DNA of 64,000 nucleotides, from positions 868,001 to 932,000 of the forward strand of contig NZ_CP139003.1 in NCBI RefSeq assembly GCF_044597725.1. The letters are read 5' to 3'. How positions within the stretch are numbered: position 1 is the first letter of the stretch; each line of letters starts with the position of its first letter. The stretch comes from Bermanella sp044597725. Its GTDB lineage: Bacteria; Pseudomonadota; Gammaproteobacteria; Pseudomonadales; Oceanobacteraceae. This document shows, piece after piece, positions 1-8,169 of the stretch. Both the position numbers and the translations under genes were made by a program. Below the pieces are notes generated by a model. That model saw only the letters and a list, made by a program, of their open reading frames with translations, had not been told where the DNA came from and did not search any database.

Positions 1-966
1 AGGATTATCGATGAGGGTTTCGCTGGCAAATTCTTTTTGTGCAATTTCAACCCGAGTTAAAGCATCAGAATTTAAGAGGTGTTGATCAAGCCGTTCGATT
101 TTTCTTAAGCGGTGTAATAATCCACAACCATTAGCAACCTGTATAGACAGCCCTGGCCGGGCATTTAATTCTAGTAGCATGGGCCCTTTTTCATAATCCA
201 GTACCATGTCTGCACCTAAGTAACCTAGCTTCGCCACATCGTAGCAGCCCGACGCCAACACCAGTAGATCATGCCAGTGAGCCACTTTTAAATCACTAAG
301 GGCTTGTCCTGTGTCGGGGTGAATAAGAATACTTTTTCCATATTGCACAGCATGTAACGGCTTGCCTGTGGCTATATCCAAGCCAACGCCTACCGCACCT
401 TGGTGTAAGTTTGCTTTACCGTCGGATGCTCGGGTCGCCAATCGCATCATTGCCATAACCGGAAAACCTTTAAATACAATGACGCGAATATCAGGTACAC
501 CTTCAAACGAATACGATGAAAACTGTGGGTCGAATGCGATTAAGTCTTCGATTATCGCCACATCTGGCACACCGCTTAAACTATAAAGCCCTGATAAAAT
601 ATTCGATGCATGTCGTTGTAAGTCTTGCATACTTACAACTTGCCCACTGCTTTTGACAAAGTTATTTTCATCTAGACGGGTGAGTACCATAATCCCTTTA
701 CCACCACTGCCTTTTGCGGGTTTGATGGCAAAGCCAGAGCAGCCTTCTAGCATATTTTTAAGATGCGACACATCATGCTGACTTTGTAATGTTGCGATGA
801 GTCCAGGGGTAGTGATGTTGGCATTTTGTGCAAGTAACTTGGTTTGCAATTTATCATCTACCAGCGGGTATAAATGACGCGGATTATAGCGACTAATATA
901 GTCGATATTGCGTTTGTTCATACCCAGTATGCCACGCCTTGTCAGCGTCCAAGGAAATGCAATCAT
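1..966 (-). CDS. ATP-grasp alpha-L-glutamate ligase-like protein (3' end beyond window)
   Basis: The reading frame opens with ATG at 966 and stays open to the left edge, giving 322 codons with no stop, so the C-terminus is missing. The translation begins MIAFPWTLTRRGILGMNKRN and contains GFAIKPAKGSGGKGI near residue 80, typical of the nucleotide-binding part of RimK/LysX-type ATP-grasp ligases, which join an amino acid to a carboxylate using ATP. It starts one base after the stop of the 7TM gene (TAATATG), so it is the third gene of that operon. The trio of ATP-grasp ligase, inactive-transglutaminase 7TM protein and retropepsin-like protein is a conserved neighbourhood in gammaproteobacteria. 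The substrate is not known to me. Family assignment is firm; function is inferred. Confidence 0.85.
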   Translation of the reverse strand, partial: MIAFPWTLTRRGILGMNKRNIDYISRYNPRHLYPLVDDKLQTKLLAQNANITTPGLIATLQSQHDVSHLKNMLEGCSGFAIKPAKGSGGKGIMVLTRLDENNFVKSSGQVVSMQDLQRHASNILSGLYSLSGVPDVAIIEDLIAFDPQFSSYSFEGVPDIRVIVFKGFPVMAMMRLATRASDGKANLHQGAVGVGLDIATGKPLHAVQYGKSILIHPDTGQALSDLKVAHWHDLLVLASGCYDVAKLGYLGADMVLDYEKGPMLLELNARPGLSIQVANGCGLLHRLRKIERLDQHLLNSDALTRVEIAQKEFASETLIDNP

Positions 967-967
967 A

Positions 968-2506
968 TTATTTGCTGAACACCTTAAAACGCGTTAGCTC
1001 AAGTAGGCGATAACCGGTATAGGAGCCAAGCAATAAAATGCATGAAAGTACGACAAACTGAATGCCAATAAAATTGAAGGTCAGATGACGAATCCATGGA
1101 TCATTCATAGCCCAATACACCAAAACAGCGGTTAATAAGCTACCACTGCCTTGTACCATGACTTCTCGGCCGCCTTCTTCTTCCCATAAAATAGACATAC
1201 GCTCGATTGTCCAAGATAGGATAATCATGGGGAAGAATGTGATTTTTAAGCCTTCGGTTAACCCTAATTTAAACGCCAGTACACTGAAAACACTAATAAT
1301 GGCAATTACAGAAATAATTACTGCGGTTATTCGTGCTACTAGCAGTAAGTTAAGTCGGGAAAGGTAACTACGAATGAGTAAACCCGTTGTAACTACAAGA
1401 ATGAAACCGACTAAACCAGTCACAAGAGACGTTTGAATAAATGCCAACGCAATTAATACCGGCATAAAGGTACCTGATGTTCTAATGCCTACAAAAATTC
1501 GTAATAAACAAACGATTAAAGCACCAATGGGTATGAGCAAGATGGTTTTGAACATAGCTTGCTCTTCAATTGGTAAGCTATGAATTGAAAAATTTAAAAA
1601 GTCATACTGGCTCGATAGATTTTGGGCAATGTTGGCAAAGGTTGATTCTTCTCGTTTTATCATAGAAAAGTGAATGCTTGACTGCTTTCCACCACTTACT
1701 TCTACAATTGGTGATTCTATTTTTTGCCATAATAATAACGGGGCGTCGCGTTGGATGCTTAACCCAGAGTAACGATCGGCAGGAAAGAAAAATAACTGGT
1801 GATCGTTGCCATTCCAAACTCGAAGTACAGGCACTAACGACTGACGCCGACGACCATCTTCCAATTCCAAACCATAAACAATGCCCGCTGGTATTTTTGC
1901 CTTGTGTAGCATTTTAGTAATGAGTGTGGGGAGAGATTCGCTGTAATGATTGCGCAATAAACTAATTTGTTGGTTTTCACCGTTTAGTTCAAATTGACGT
2001 AGCAGTTCGCGAGTAAAGCTAAAGTTGTCGGAAGACGCGCTGTATGCCTTAGCAAGAACGGCATCAGCCGTTTCGTCAAAGGGCTTGGGTAGCATAGTGT
2101 GAGGGACACTCGGCGGTGCAATATCTTGATCAAACTCTTGCTCACTCGCTAGTATTTCGGCGCGATAAAAAAGCACCTGTTTGCCACTGGCATTGCGAAT
2201 AGTCCATTGCGCTTTGGGCTGTGGGCCTTCTAGAAAATGGAGGCCATAACCAGGAGACGCAGCGGCTTCTTTTAATATCGTAAACCCTTTTTGGTTGGAA
2301 GGGCGAGACATGGTCACCTGAACAGGTTTGTCTTCCGCGGTAAATTCAACTTTTGCTTCTACCGACCAAATGGTTTGTGTCTCACCGTAAATGAGAGGAA
2401 CGTCGTATACCCAATGACGCTGAAGAATTAAAGCAATGCCAATTAATAAAATAACCGCCGCTAATATATAAAAGGGCAGGCGTGACGGTATACCGAGGCG
2501 TGTCAT
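968..2506 (-). CDS. Inactive transglutaminase fused to seven transmembrane helices (UUP1 family)
   Basis: 512 residues. An N-terminal membrane anchor (about residues 10-28, LPFYILAAVILLIGIALIL) is followed by an extracytoplasmic region of roughly 290 residues. A run of hydrophobic helices then begins near residue 320 (TILLIPIGALIVCLLRIF) and continues to the C-terminus. This architecture matches the family annotated as an inactive transglutaminase fused to seven transmembrane helices. The start overlaps the stop of the retropepsin gene by 4 bp (ATGA) and the stop lies one base before the ATP-grasp start, so the three are translationally coupled. The family is thought to sense or present a peptide-like substrate at the inner membrane, but that role is inferred only from the domain and its neighbours. 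Confidence 0.85.
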   Translation of the reverse strand: MTRLGIPSRLPFYILAAVILLIGIALILQRHWVYDVPLIYGETQTIWSVEAKVEFTAEDKPVQVTMSRPSNQKGFTILKEAAASPGYGLHFLEGPQPKAQWTIRNASGKQVLFYRAEILASEQEFDQDIAPPSVPHTMLPKPFDETADAVLAKAYSASSDNFSFTRELLRQFELNGENQQISLLRNHYSESLPTLITKMLHKAKIPAGIVYGLELEDGRRRQSLVPVLRVWNGNDHQLFFFPADRYSGLSIQRDAPLLLWQKIESPIVEVSGGKQSSIHFSMIKREESTFANIAQNLSSQYDFLNFSIHSLPIEEQAMFKTILLIPIGALIVCLLRIFVGIRTSGTFMPVLIALAFIQTSLVTGLVGFILVVTTGLLIRSYLSRLNLLLVARITAVIISVIAIISVFSVLAFKLGLTEGLKITFFPMIILSWTIERMSILWEEEGGREVMVQGSGSLLTAVLVYWAMNDPWIRHLTFNFIGIQFVVLSCILLLGSYTGYRLLELTRFKVFSK

Positions 2507-3252
2507 GATGATGTGTCCCCAGACGTTTGTGGCTTATATTTGGGGTGGATGAACTCACTGCCCACATCAATTAAGGTGATATCGCGTAAAAATTCTCTGC
2601 CAATTAAAATAGGGTAAGTCATTTGTGAACGGTCTGTTAGCGTAAATTCGGTGTCGTATCTTAGTTCGTTACCTAAATGCACGGTAAGGGAAACCACCGG
2701 GCGACGATCCGGTTCTAAGCTGGAGGATTGCTTAATCAGCACATGACGAATTAACTTTGCTTCCACAATGGCAGATTCGGTTTCATCATCATGTTGTAGA
2801 GAAAATCGTACCCAGCGTTTTCCGTCTCGATCAAAGTATTCAATGTCTATAGCGCTTAGGGATGACGTTGCCGCACCACTATCTATACGTGCTTGATAAA
2901 GATGTCCCGGCGGTGATACGTAGATCCATTCTTTTGAACCGACTACGGTTCGATTTTGGTAGTCGTCGCTATTTTTGCTGTCTTCGCAGTTGTTATTGAT
3001 GAAACCTGGGGTTGCTGCCATAAGGCGATTGAGCTGTTCGGTCATGAGCTGCAATTGTTTTTGCTGCTGTTGCAGTAAGGCGGTTTCCGGTCCTTTGCGG
3101 GGTTTAACGGTAATTTGTTGTTTACCGCAGTGGGTCTGTAACTGTTGCGCGATGGATTCATTAGAAACAGCTAGGTGTTGTTGATTTGGCCACAAGGCAC
3201 ATCCTGACAACAACAAAAGCACAATCGTGACGAGACATAATCGCAAAGACAT
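2503..3252 (-). CDS. Retropepsin-like 'ATP-dependent zinc protease' lipoprotein (RimB family)
   Basis: 249 residues. The N-terminus has a lipoprotein signal with lipobox LLSGC, predicting lipidation at about Cys18 and anchoring outside the cytoplasm. The C-terminal half carries the aspartic-protease-like motif RIDSGAATSSL (about residue 121) and PILIGREFLRD (about residue 215), the conserved marks of the RimB family. The database name 'ATP-dependent zinc protease' is historical; the fold is a single-lobe retropepsin expected to work as a dimer. It is first in the three-gene operon. Partnership with a RimK-like ATP-grasp protein suggests removal or trimming of residues added by that ligase, but here the protease is outside the cytoplasm, so the connection is unclear. 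Confidence 0.85.
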   Translation of the reverse strand: MSLRLCLVTIVLLLLSGCALWPNQQHLAVSNESIAQQLQTHCGKQQITVKPRKGPETALLQQQQKQLQLMTEQLNRLMAATPGFINNNCEDSKNSDDYQNRTVVGSKEWIYVSPPGHLYQARIDSGAATSSLSAIDIEYFDRDGKRWVRFSLQHDDETESAIVEAKLIRHVLIKQSSSLEPDRRPVVSLTVHLGNELRYDTEFTLTDRSQMTYPILIGREFLRDITLIDVGSEFIHPKYKPQTSGDTSS

Positions 3253-3455
3253 AGATAAACCACAGCATTATAAGTTGCGCGTATTTAAGCACAGACCATA
3301 GGCGTTACGAAATAGACTTAGTGGATTGTTTGAACGTGTTCACAGGCCGCTTTATGGCTATCTCAGAATATTCATAACGAACTATATGAGCTTGGCTTAG
3401 ACACAGTAAGGGGAAGAAGTTTCGTTGAAGTTGAAGTGGATCCTAGAAATAGAGA

Positions 3456-3490
3456 AGTGTTCCCCACTTGTTTGGCAAGTAGGGAACACT
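3456..3490 (-). terminator. 15-bp stem-loop 3' of pepA
   Basis: AGTGTTCCCCACTTG (3456-3470) pairs with CAAGTAGGGAACACT (3476-3490) across a TTTGG loop, with one G-U/A-C type mismatch. It lies 22 bp past the pepA stop on the minus strand. No strong U-run follows on either strand, so it may be a transcript-end stabilising hairpin or a rho-assisted terminator rather than a classical intrinsic one. Confidence 0.5.
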
Positions 3491-3512
3491 CCGGGGTAGT
3501 TAATTAGGCGAT

Positions 3513-4979
3513 TTACGCACTTTTATTTACAAGGTAATTAACCAATAGCGGAACAGGTCGGCCAGTTGCACCTTTGCTTTTACCACCGCTGTTCCAAGCT
3601 GTACCAGCGATATCCACATGGGCCCATTTTTGCCCTTTAGTGAAGCGAGATAAGAAGCATGCTGCAGTGGTTGCACCTGCTAAGCGGCCACCAATATTTG
3701 CAATGTCGGCAAAGTTGGTGTCGATCAGTTCTTGGTATTCATCCTGTAACGGCAGGCGCCATACCGCATCGTGAGCTACATCGCTTGCTTTTTGTAGCTC
3801 CCCAGCAAGTGCGTCATCCTCGGTGAAAATACCTGAATTCACATTGCCTAGGGCCATCATGCAAGCGCCAGTTAAAGTGGCAATGTCAATAATGCTAGCT
3901 GGTTTATAGGTATCAATGGCATAGCTTAGTGCATCACATAACACTAGGCGGCCTTCCGCGTCAGTGTTTAAAATCTCAATGGTTGTACCATTCATCGCGG
4001 TTACCACATCACCGGGCTTAGATGCGTTGCCAGCAGGCATGTTCTCGGCTGCGGCGACAACCCCAATAATGTTAATGGGTAAGTTTAGAGCGATAACAGT
4101 TTGCATGGTACCTAAAACCGAAGCGGCACCGCACATGTCATACTTCATTTCATCCATGCCAGCGCCAGGCTTAAGGCTAATACCGCCAGTATCAAAGGTA
4201 ATACCTTTACCGACAAGTACGTGTGGTGCATCGCCTTCTTTACCGCCCTTGTATTCCATGCAGATGATTTTGCCAGGTTCAACAGAGCCTTTTGATACCG
4301 ATAAGAAGGAGCCCATGCCAAGCGCTTCCATTTTATCTTCATCAATTATTTGAGTGGCGAGTTTATCGCTTTGCTTAGCAAGTTGTAGAGCTTGATCGGC
4401 TAGGTAGCTAGGGGTTGCGATGTTGGCTGGCATATCGCCTAGGCGTTTTGCGAGCATCATACCTTGGGCAACAGATTGACCAAAGCTGAGTTCTGCTTGT
4501 AAATCGTCTGAACCCAATACGGTTACTTCATCGATTGTGCTTGGTTCAGGGGCATCTTCTGCTTTGCTTTTAAATTCGTCAAAGGTGTAAAGACTGCCTT
4601 GTAAAGCCTGTGCAAGCTGACGGTGTAGCCATTTACTGTCTTGGCCTTCAACCGTAATGCCATCAAGGCTTACTGTTACAGTTTTAGCTGGGCTGTTTTT
4701 AAGTGCAGAGGCCGCTTCGTTAAGTGCTTTGACGGCATCTTTGCTGGTTTTACCCAAGCCAGCAAGAATCAGGCGTGGGCCTTTTGCTTGAGGGATACAC
4801 AAGGTTTGTCCGGCTTTACCCGTGATGTCCTTTGCCGCCACTAGTTCGCTAATATAACCATTTAATGATGCATCGAGCGCTTGAGTTGCGGCAGGAAGGC
4901 TACCATCGCCGTTGATAAAGGCCATGATTGCTTGAGATTGTGCTTCGCCAAGTTGGCTTTGTTTTACGATAAATTCCAT
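3513..4979 (-). CDS. pepA: Cytosol leucyl aminopeptidase (M17)
   Basis: 488 residues from the ATG at 4979, which has GGAGA five bases upstream; the frame is open further upstream but that stretch (MYYPLKSL...) is not conserved in M17 enzymes. The protein removes N-terminal amino acids from peptides as a two-metal hexameric enzyme in the cytoplasm. The metal-binding segments VGKGITFDTGGISLKPG and NTDAEGRLVL are intact, as is the usual C-terminal catalytic domain. It is divergent from lptF, the same arrangement as in E. coli, where PepA also acts as a DNA-binding protein; that second role cannot be read from this sequence. Confidence 0.97.
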   Translation of the reverse strand: MEFIVKQSQLGEAQSQAIMAFINGDGSLPAATQALDASLNGYISELVAAKDITGKAGQTLCIPQAKGPRLILAGLGKTSKDAVKALNEAASALKNSPAKTVTVSLDGITVEGQDSKWLHRQLAQALQGSLYTFDEFKSKAEDAPEPSTIDEVTVLGSDDLQAELSFGQSVAQGMMLAKRLGDMPANIATPSYLADQALQLAKQSDKLATQIIDEDKMEALGMGSFLSVSKGSVEPGKIICMEYKGGKEGDAPHVLVGKGITFDTGGISLKPGAGMDEMKYDMCGAASVLGTMQTVIALNLPINIIGVVAAAENMPAGNASKPGDVVTAMNGTTIEILNTDAEGRLVLCDALSYAIDTYKPASIIDIATLTGACMMALGNVNSGIFTEDDALAGELQKASDVAHDAVWRLPLQDEYQELIDTNFADIANIGGRLAGATTAACFLSRFTKGQKWAHVDIAGTAWNSGGKSKGATGRPVPLLVNYLVNKSA

Positions 4980-5163
4980 TGTGTCTCCATATTTCCCAGG
5001 GTATGGGATTGAGAAATTTGACTGGCCCGGTAGTGCTAATAGACTTTTTAAGGGATAATACAAAGTCTACTTTAAATGGCATATTTTTCCATTGGCGCTA
5101 CCGATCTGGACTTGGGTGTCGCCACAGTTTCAGCCCTAAGCTGATCATTATTGGGATCTGTAG

Positions 5164-5192
5164 AAAAAAAACAAGCTTAGAGTCTAGGCTTG
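5164..5192 (-). terminator. Intrinsic-terminator-like hairpin on the minus strand between pepA and lptF
   Basis: CAAGCTTAG (5172-5180) and CTAGGCTTG (5184-5192) form a 9-bp stem with one G-U pair and a 3-base loop. Read on the minus strand, it is followed directly by eight T residues (A-run at 5164-5171). That is the form of an intrinsic terminator acting leftwards, towards pepA. It sits about 30 bp upstream of lptF and about 185 bp upstream of pepA, so it would stop leftward antisense transcription from lptF or act as a pepA leader element. Confidence 0.55.
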
Positions 5193-5223
5193 TTGAACTT
5201 ATTGGCAAAATATAGGACTGCAA

Positions 5224-6339
5224 TTGATACTCACGCGCTATGTACTTCGGGAGCTATTAACCTCCACTTTTGTGATTACTGGCATTTTGATGCTTATCGT
5301 CACGAGTGCGCGTATGGTGGTGCACCTTAATAAAGCCGTTGCCGGTATTATCCCTCCTGAAGCCGTGTTTTACACCATCCTATATAACAGCCCTGGGTTC
5401 TTGCAGCTTATTTTGCCGTTGGGCTTTTATCTTTCGATTTTATTGGTTTATGGCCGCATGCACAGTGAAAACGAGATGACTGTGTTGAACGCAACGGGCT
5501 TTGGACCTAAGCAGGTATTTAGAATAACCATGGCGCCGGTTGCGGTAATGATGGTGATTATTGCAGCCCTTAGTTTATACATTGCACCAACTGCCGCGCA
5601 AAAACTCGACAGCTACTTGCAAGCACAGCAGCAAGAAAGTGAATTCTCCTTTATTACACCTGGGCGTTTTAATAGCTTAGGCAGCAAAGGTGAAAAGGTT
5701 TCTTATGCAGAAAACCTAAGTGCCGACCGCAAACAAATGCGACAAGTGTTTATGGCAGACGGCAATGTCTTGATTCTGGCGGAATCAGGTCGTCAATACG
5801 TTGATCCAGAAACAGGCTCACGTTATTTGGAACTTAAAGATGGCAAACGCTTTTCCGGTACACCTGGAGAACCAAAATTTGATGCCATGTCATTTGAGCG
5901 CTATGCCGTAAAAATTGCCGAAGAAAGTGATGTTGCAAAAAAAGCCCGTTATGAAGCAGTAAGTACACTGGAACTGTTAGATCGAGATCACCGTGTTTAT
6001 AACGCGCGGTTGCATTACCGAATTGGTTTGTTTTTGCTGGTTCCGATTATCGTTATCATGGCGTTTCCGTTAAGTCATGTTAAACCTAGGCAAGGGCGCT
6101 ACGGTAAAATGCTGCCCGCTGTGGTGTTATACATGATTTATTACACCATGCTGATCACCGCACGCAAATGGATGGAACAAGGTGATACACCCGAGTGGAT
6201 TGGATTGTGGTGGTTGCATGGAATATTCTTGTTGATCGGTTTGGGCCTGATGTATTGGCCTGTTATACAACTGCACTATCAGTCTAAAAAACGCGCCCAG
6301 CGAACACAGGCATCGTTAGCGGGGAATACTAATGCGTAA
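5224..6339 (+). CDS. lptF: LPS export ABC transporter permease LptF
   Basis: 371 residues starting with TTG at 5224 (ILTRYVLRELLTST follows), preceded by AGGA. LptF and LptG form the transmembrane half of LptB2FG, which extracts lipopolysaccharide from the inner membrane and passes it to LptC. The sequence shows three N-terminal helices (first at about residues 15-30), a periplasmic beta-jellyroll region (about residues 125-255) and three C-terminal helices, the standard YjgP/YjgQ layout. The last 8 bp overlap lptG. TTG initiation is less usual; the conserved N-terminal helix begins only a few residues in, so a later start is unlikely. Confidence 0.95.
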   Translation: MILTRYVLRELLTSTFVITGILMLIVTSARMVVHLNKAVAGIIPPEAVFYTILYNSPGFLQLILPLGFYLSILLVYGRMHSENEMTVLNATGFGPKQVFRITMAPVAVMMVIIAALSLYIAPTAAQKLDSYLQAQQQESEFSFITPGRFNSLGSKGEKVSYAENLSADRKQMRQVFMADGNVLILAESGRQYVDPETGSRYLELKDGKRFSGTPGEPKFDAMSFERYAVKIAEESDVAKKARYEAVSTLELLDRDHRVYNARLHYRIGLFLLVPIIVIMAFPLSHVKPRQGRYGKMLPAVVLYMIYYTMLITARKWMEQGDTPEWIGLWWLHGIFLLIGLGLMYWPVIQLHYQSKKRAQRTQASLAGNTNA

Positions 6340-7396
6340 AATAGATGCCCATATTCGCAGTTCGGTATTGAATGCCATTTTTGCGGTCATGGCGTTATTA
6401 GCCATGCTCGATTTAGTCATCGCTTTATTAAACCAACTAGATAACTTACGTGAAACGTTTACGTTTTCAGATGCGCTTTATTACGTCGTGGCATCGGCAC
6501 CTACTCGTATTTATGAAATGATTCCCATGATTACCCTTATTGGATGTTTAGTAGGGTTAGGGAATTTAGCAAGTCATAGTGAATTAACCGCCATACGAGC
6601 GGCGGGTGTAAGCACGCCACGTATTATGTACAGTACCATCAAAGCTAGCGCCATTATGATGGTCTTGGGGTTATTGATGGGCGAATATATTGTGCCCGAC
6701 TTAGAGCGTATGACCACCAGTTTTAGAACCATCGCCCTGGGTCGAGAAGTAGCGGTGACCAATAGCGGTAAAGGACACTGGCACAAAGAAGGCAATAATT
6801 ATATGCGCTTCTCTGCCATTGAGCCCAATGGTGTTTTACACGGCCTAACACTTTACGAATTTGATAATAATAAAAAACTAACTGCCATGACCCATGCAAA
6901 GCGTGCAATTTATCAGCGTGAGCATTGGAGTATGGAAGATGTTCGCATTACTAATATTGAGGAAGCGAGCACCGAGTTTAAGGAAAAGTCGATTGCCAAT
7001 TTCGATACTCAGCTAACACCTGAAAAACTGAAATTTGTGGCACAAGACCCGAAGGATATGGCTATTTCCACCTTGTACCAGTATGGACAATATCTAGACC
7101 AACAGGGGCTAGGCGGTGGAGAATTTAAACTGGCATTTTGGAAGAAATTATTGCAGCCCTTATCAACTTTAGCGTTGGTACTTGTGGGGATTAGCTTTAT
7201 TTTTGGACCATTGCGAAGTGTGACCATGGGGCAACGATTATTTACCGGTATTCTAGTTGGTCTAGTTTATAAAATCGTTGTTGATCTGCTAGGGCCAATG
7301 GGCTTATTAGTAGGTATTGGTCCATTTTTGTCGAATGTCATACCCATAGGCTTATGTTTGCTTTGGGGTGGCTGGATGCTACGCCGAGCAGGATAG
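6332..7396 (+). CDS. lptG: LPS export ABC transporter permease LptG
   Basis: 354 residues, starting MRKIDAHIRSSVLNAIF. Partner of LptF in the lipopolysaccharide extraction complex. It shows the same 3 + 3 transmembrane layout around a periplasmic domain and the family segment PLRSVTMGQRLFTGILVG in the fourth helix region. The start lies inside the 3' end of lptF (8-bp overlap), which supports equimolar coupled translation. No lptA/B/C gene is present in the window, as expected since those usually sit elsewhere. Confidence 0.95.
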   Translation: MRKIDAHIRSSVLNAIFAVMALLAMLDLVIALLNQLDNLRETFTFSDALYYVVASAPTRIYEMIPMITLIGCLVGLGNLASHSELTAIRAAGVSTPRIMYSTIKASAIMMVLGLLMGEYIVPDLERMTTSFRTIALGREVAVTNSGKGHWHKEGNNYMRFSAIEPNGVLHGLTLYEFDNNKKLTAMTHAKRAIYQREHWSMEDVRITNIEEASTEFKEKSIANFDTQLTPEKLKFVAQDPKDMAISTLYQYGQYLDQQGLGGGEFKLAFWKKLLQPLSTLALVLVGISFIFGPLRSVTMGQRLFTGILVGLVYKIVVDLLGPMGLLVGIGPFLSNVIPIGLCLLWGGWMLRRAG

Positions 7397-7427
7397 CTTT
7401 TTTATTTTAATTTATTTGTAGGTACCC

Positions 7428-8000
7428 ATGGATAAGACATATATAAGTGCTCAGCAGTTATTGGAAGATTCTTTTCAACTAGCACTTAAAGTATACGAAA
7501 GTGGTTTTCGCCCCGACTATATTGTAGGTGTATGGCGCGGTGGTGCCCCAGTAGGCATTGCAGTACAAGAATTGTTGCATGTATTTGGTGTCGAAAGCGA
7601 TCATATTGCTATTCGCACATCAAGCTATACAGGTATTGGCGAGCGCGCTAAAAAGGTTCGCGTACATGGCCTTACTTATTTGATCAAACGTGTAGAAAGC
7701 GAAGATAGCTTGCTAATTGTGGATGATGTGCATGACAGTGGCTTAAGCATTGATCAGACTATTATTGATTTGAAAAAAGCTTGCAAAAAAAATACGCCTG
7801 AAATCCGCGTTGCTACTCCTTATTACAAACCTAAAAATAACAAAACTGATCGAGTGCCTGATTATTTTCTGCATGAAAGCGATGAGTGGTTGGTATTTCC
7901 CCATGAGATTGATGGTTTGACCACAACAGAGTTACGTGAGAACCGTCCTGAAATGGCTTATATCGCTGATAAAATTGACGAAATAAAACAGAACAGCTAA
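7428..8000 (+). CDS. Purine-type phosphoribosyltransferase (Xpt/Gpt/Hpt-like)
   Basis: 190 residues. The type I PRTase PRPP-binding loop is seen as LLIVDDVHDSGLS (about residues 94-106), with two acidic residues followed by D-S-G. An N-terminal VGVWRGGAPVG segment supplies the other PRPP contact. Such enzymes transfer ribose phosphate to a purine base in salvage. The sequence is closer to hypoxanthine/xanthine-guanine PRTases than to pyrimidine ones, but the base specificity cannot be fixed from the hood region. The next gene, on the other strand, is an adenosine-kinase-like enzyme, which fits a purine-salvage setting. It starts 31 bp after lptG and may be co-transcribed with it. Confidence 0.8.
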   Translation: MDKTYISAQQLLEDSFQLALKVYESGFRPDYIVGVWRGGAPVGIAVQELLHVFGVESDHIAIRTSSYTGIGERAKKVRVHGLTYLIKRVESEDSLLIVDDVHDSGLSIDQTIIDLKKACKKNTPEIRVATPYYKPKNNKTDRVPDYFLHESDEWLVFPHEIDGLTTTELRENRPEMAYIADKIDEIKQNS

Positions 8001-8016
8001 TAGCCTCGAAAAATAA

Positions 8017-8158
8017 GTAGGCGACCCCCGCACTGGGGGTTTTGAAATCCCTTCGTTTTCCGGAAGGCCTTAGTAGTGCGGCCGGAGCCTAAGCGACCCC
8101 CGCAACAGGGTTTCAAAAAACGCGGGGTATTGAAACCCCCATTGCGAGGGTCGCCTAC
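8017..8158. repeat. Short palindromic relative of the MITE-like family (copy A)
   Basis: Outer inverted repeats GTAGGCGACCCCCGCA (8017-8032) and TGCGAGGGTCGCCTAC (8143-8158) match at 15 of 16 positions, and similarity continues inward through GGGGGTTT/AAACCCCC. Inside, at 8072-8104, lies one full terminal sequence of the larger element found near 12.3 and 37.1 kb (AGTAGTGCGGCCGGAGCC, then AAGCGACCCCCGCAA). The central core of that larger element is missing, so this is a deleted or solo-end form. Confidence 0.75.
8024..8043 (+). terminator. Terminator-like hairpin after the phosphoribosyltransferase gene
   Basis: ACCCCC (8024-8029), loop GCACT, GGGGGT (8035-8040), then TTT. It is 24 bp past the stop codon and forms part of the repeat element, so the element may supply the transcription end for this gene. 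Confidence 0.45.
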
Positions 8159-8169
8159 GGAAACGTCGA

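Noticed and set aside
3964..4353. 129-codon plus-strand frame opposite pepA
   Set aside because: It is antisense to conserved pepA catalytic sequence, lacks a ribosome site and shows no independent domain.
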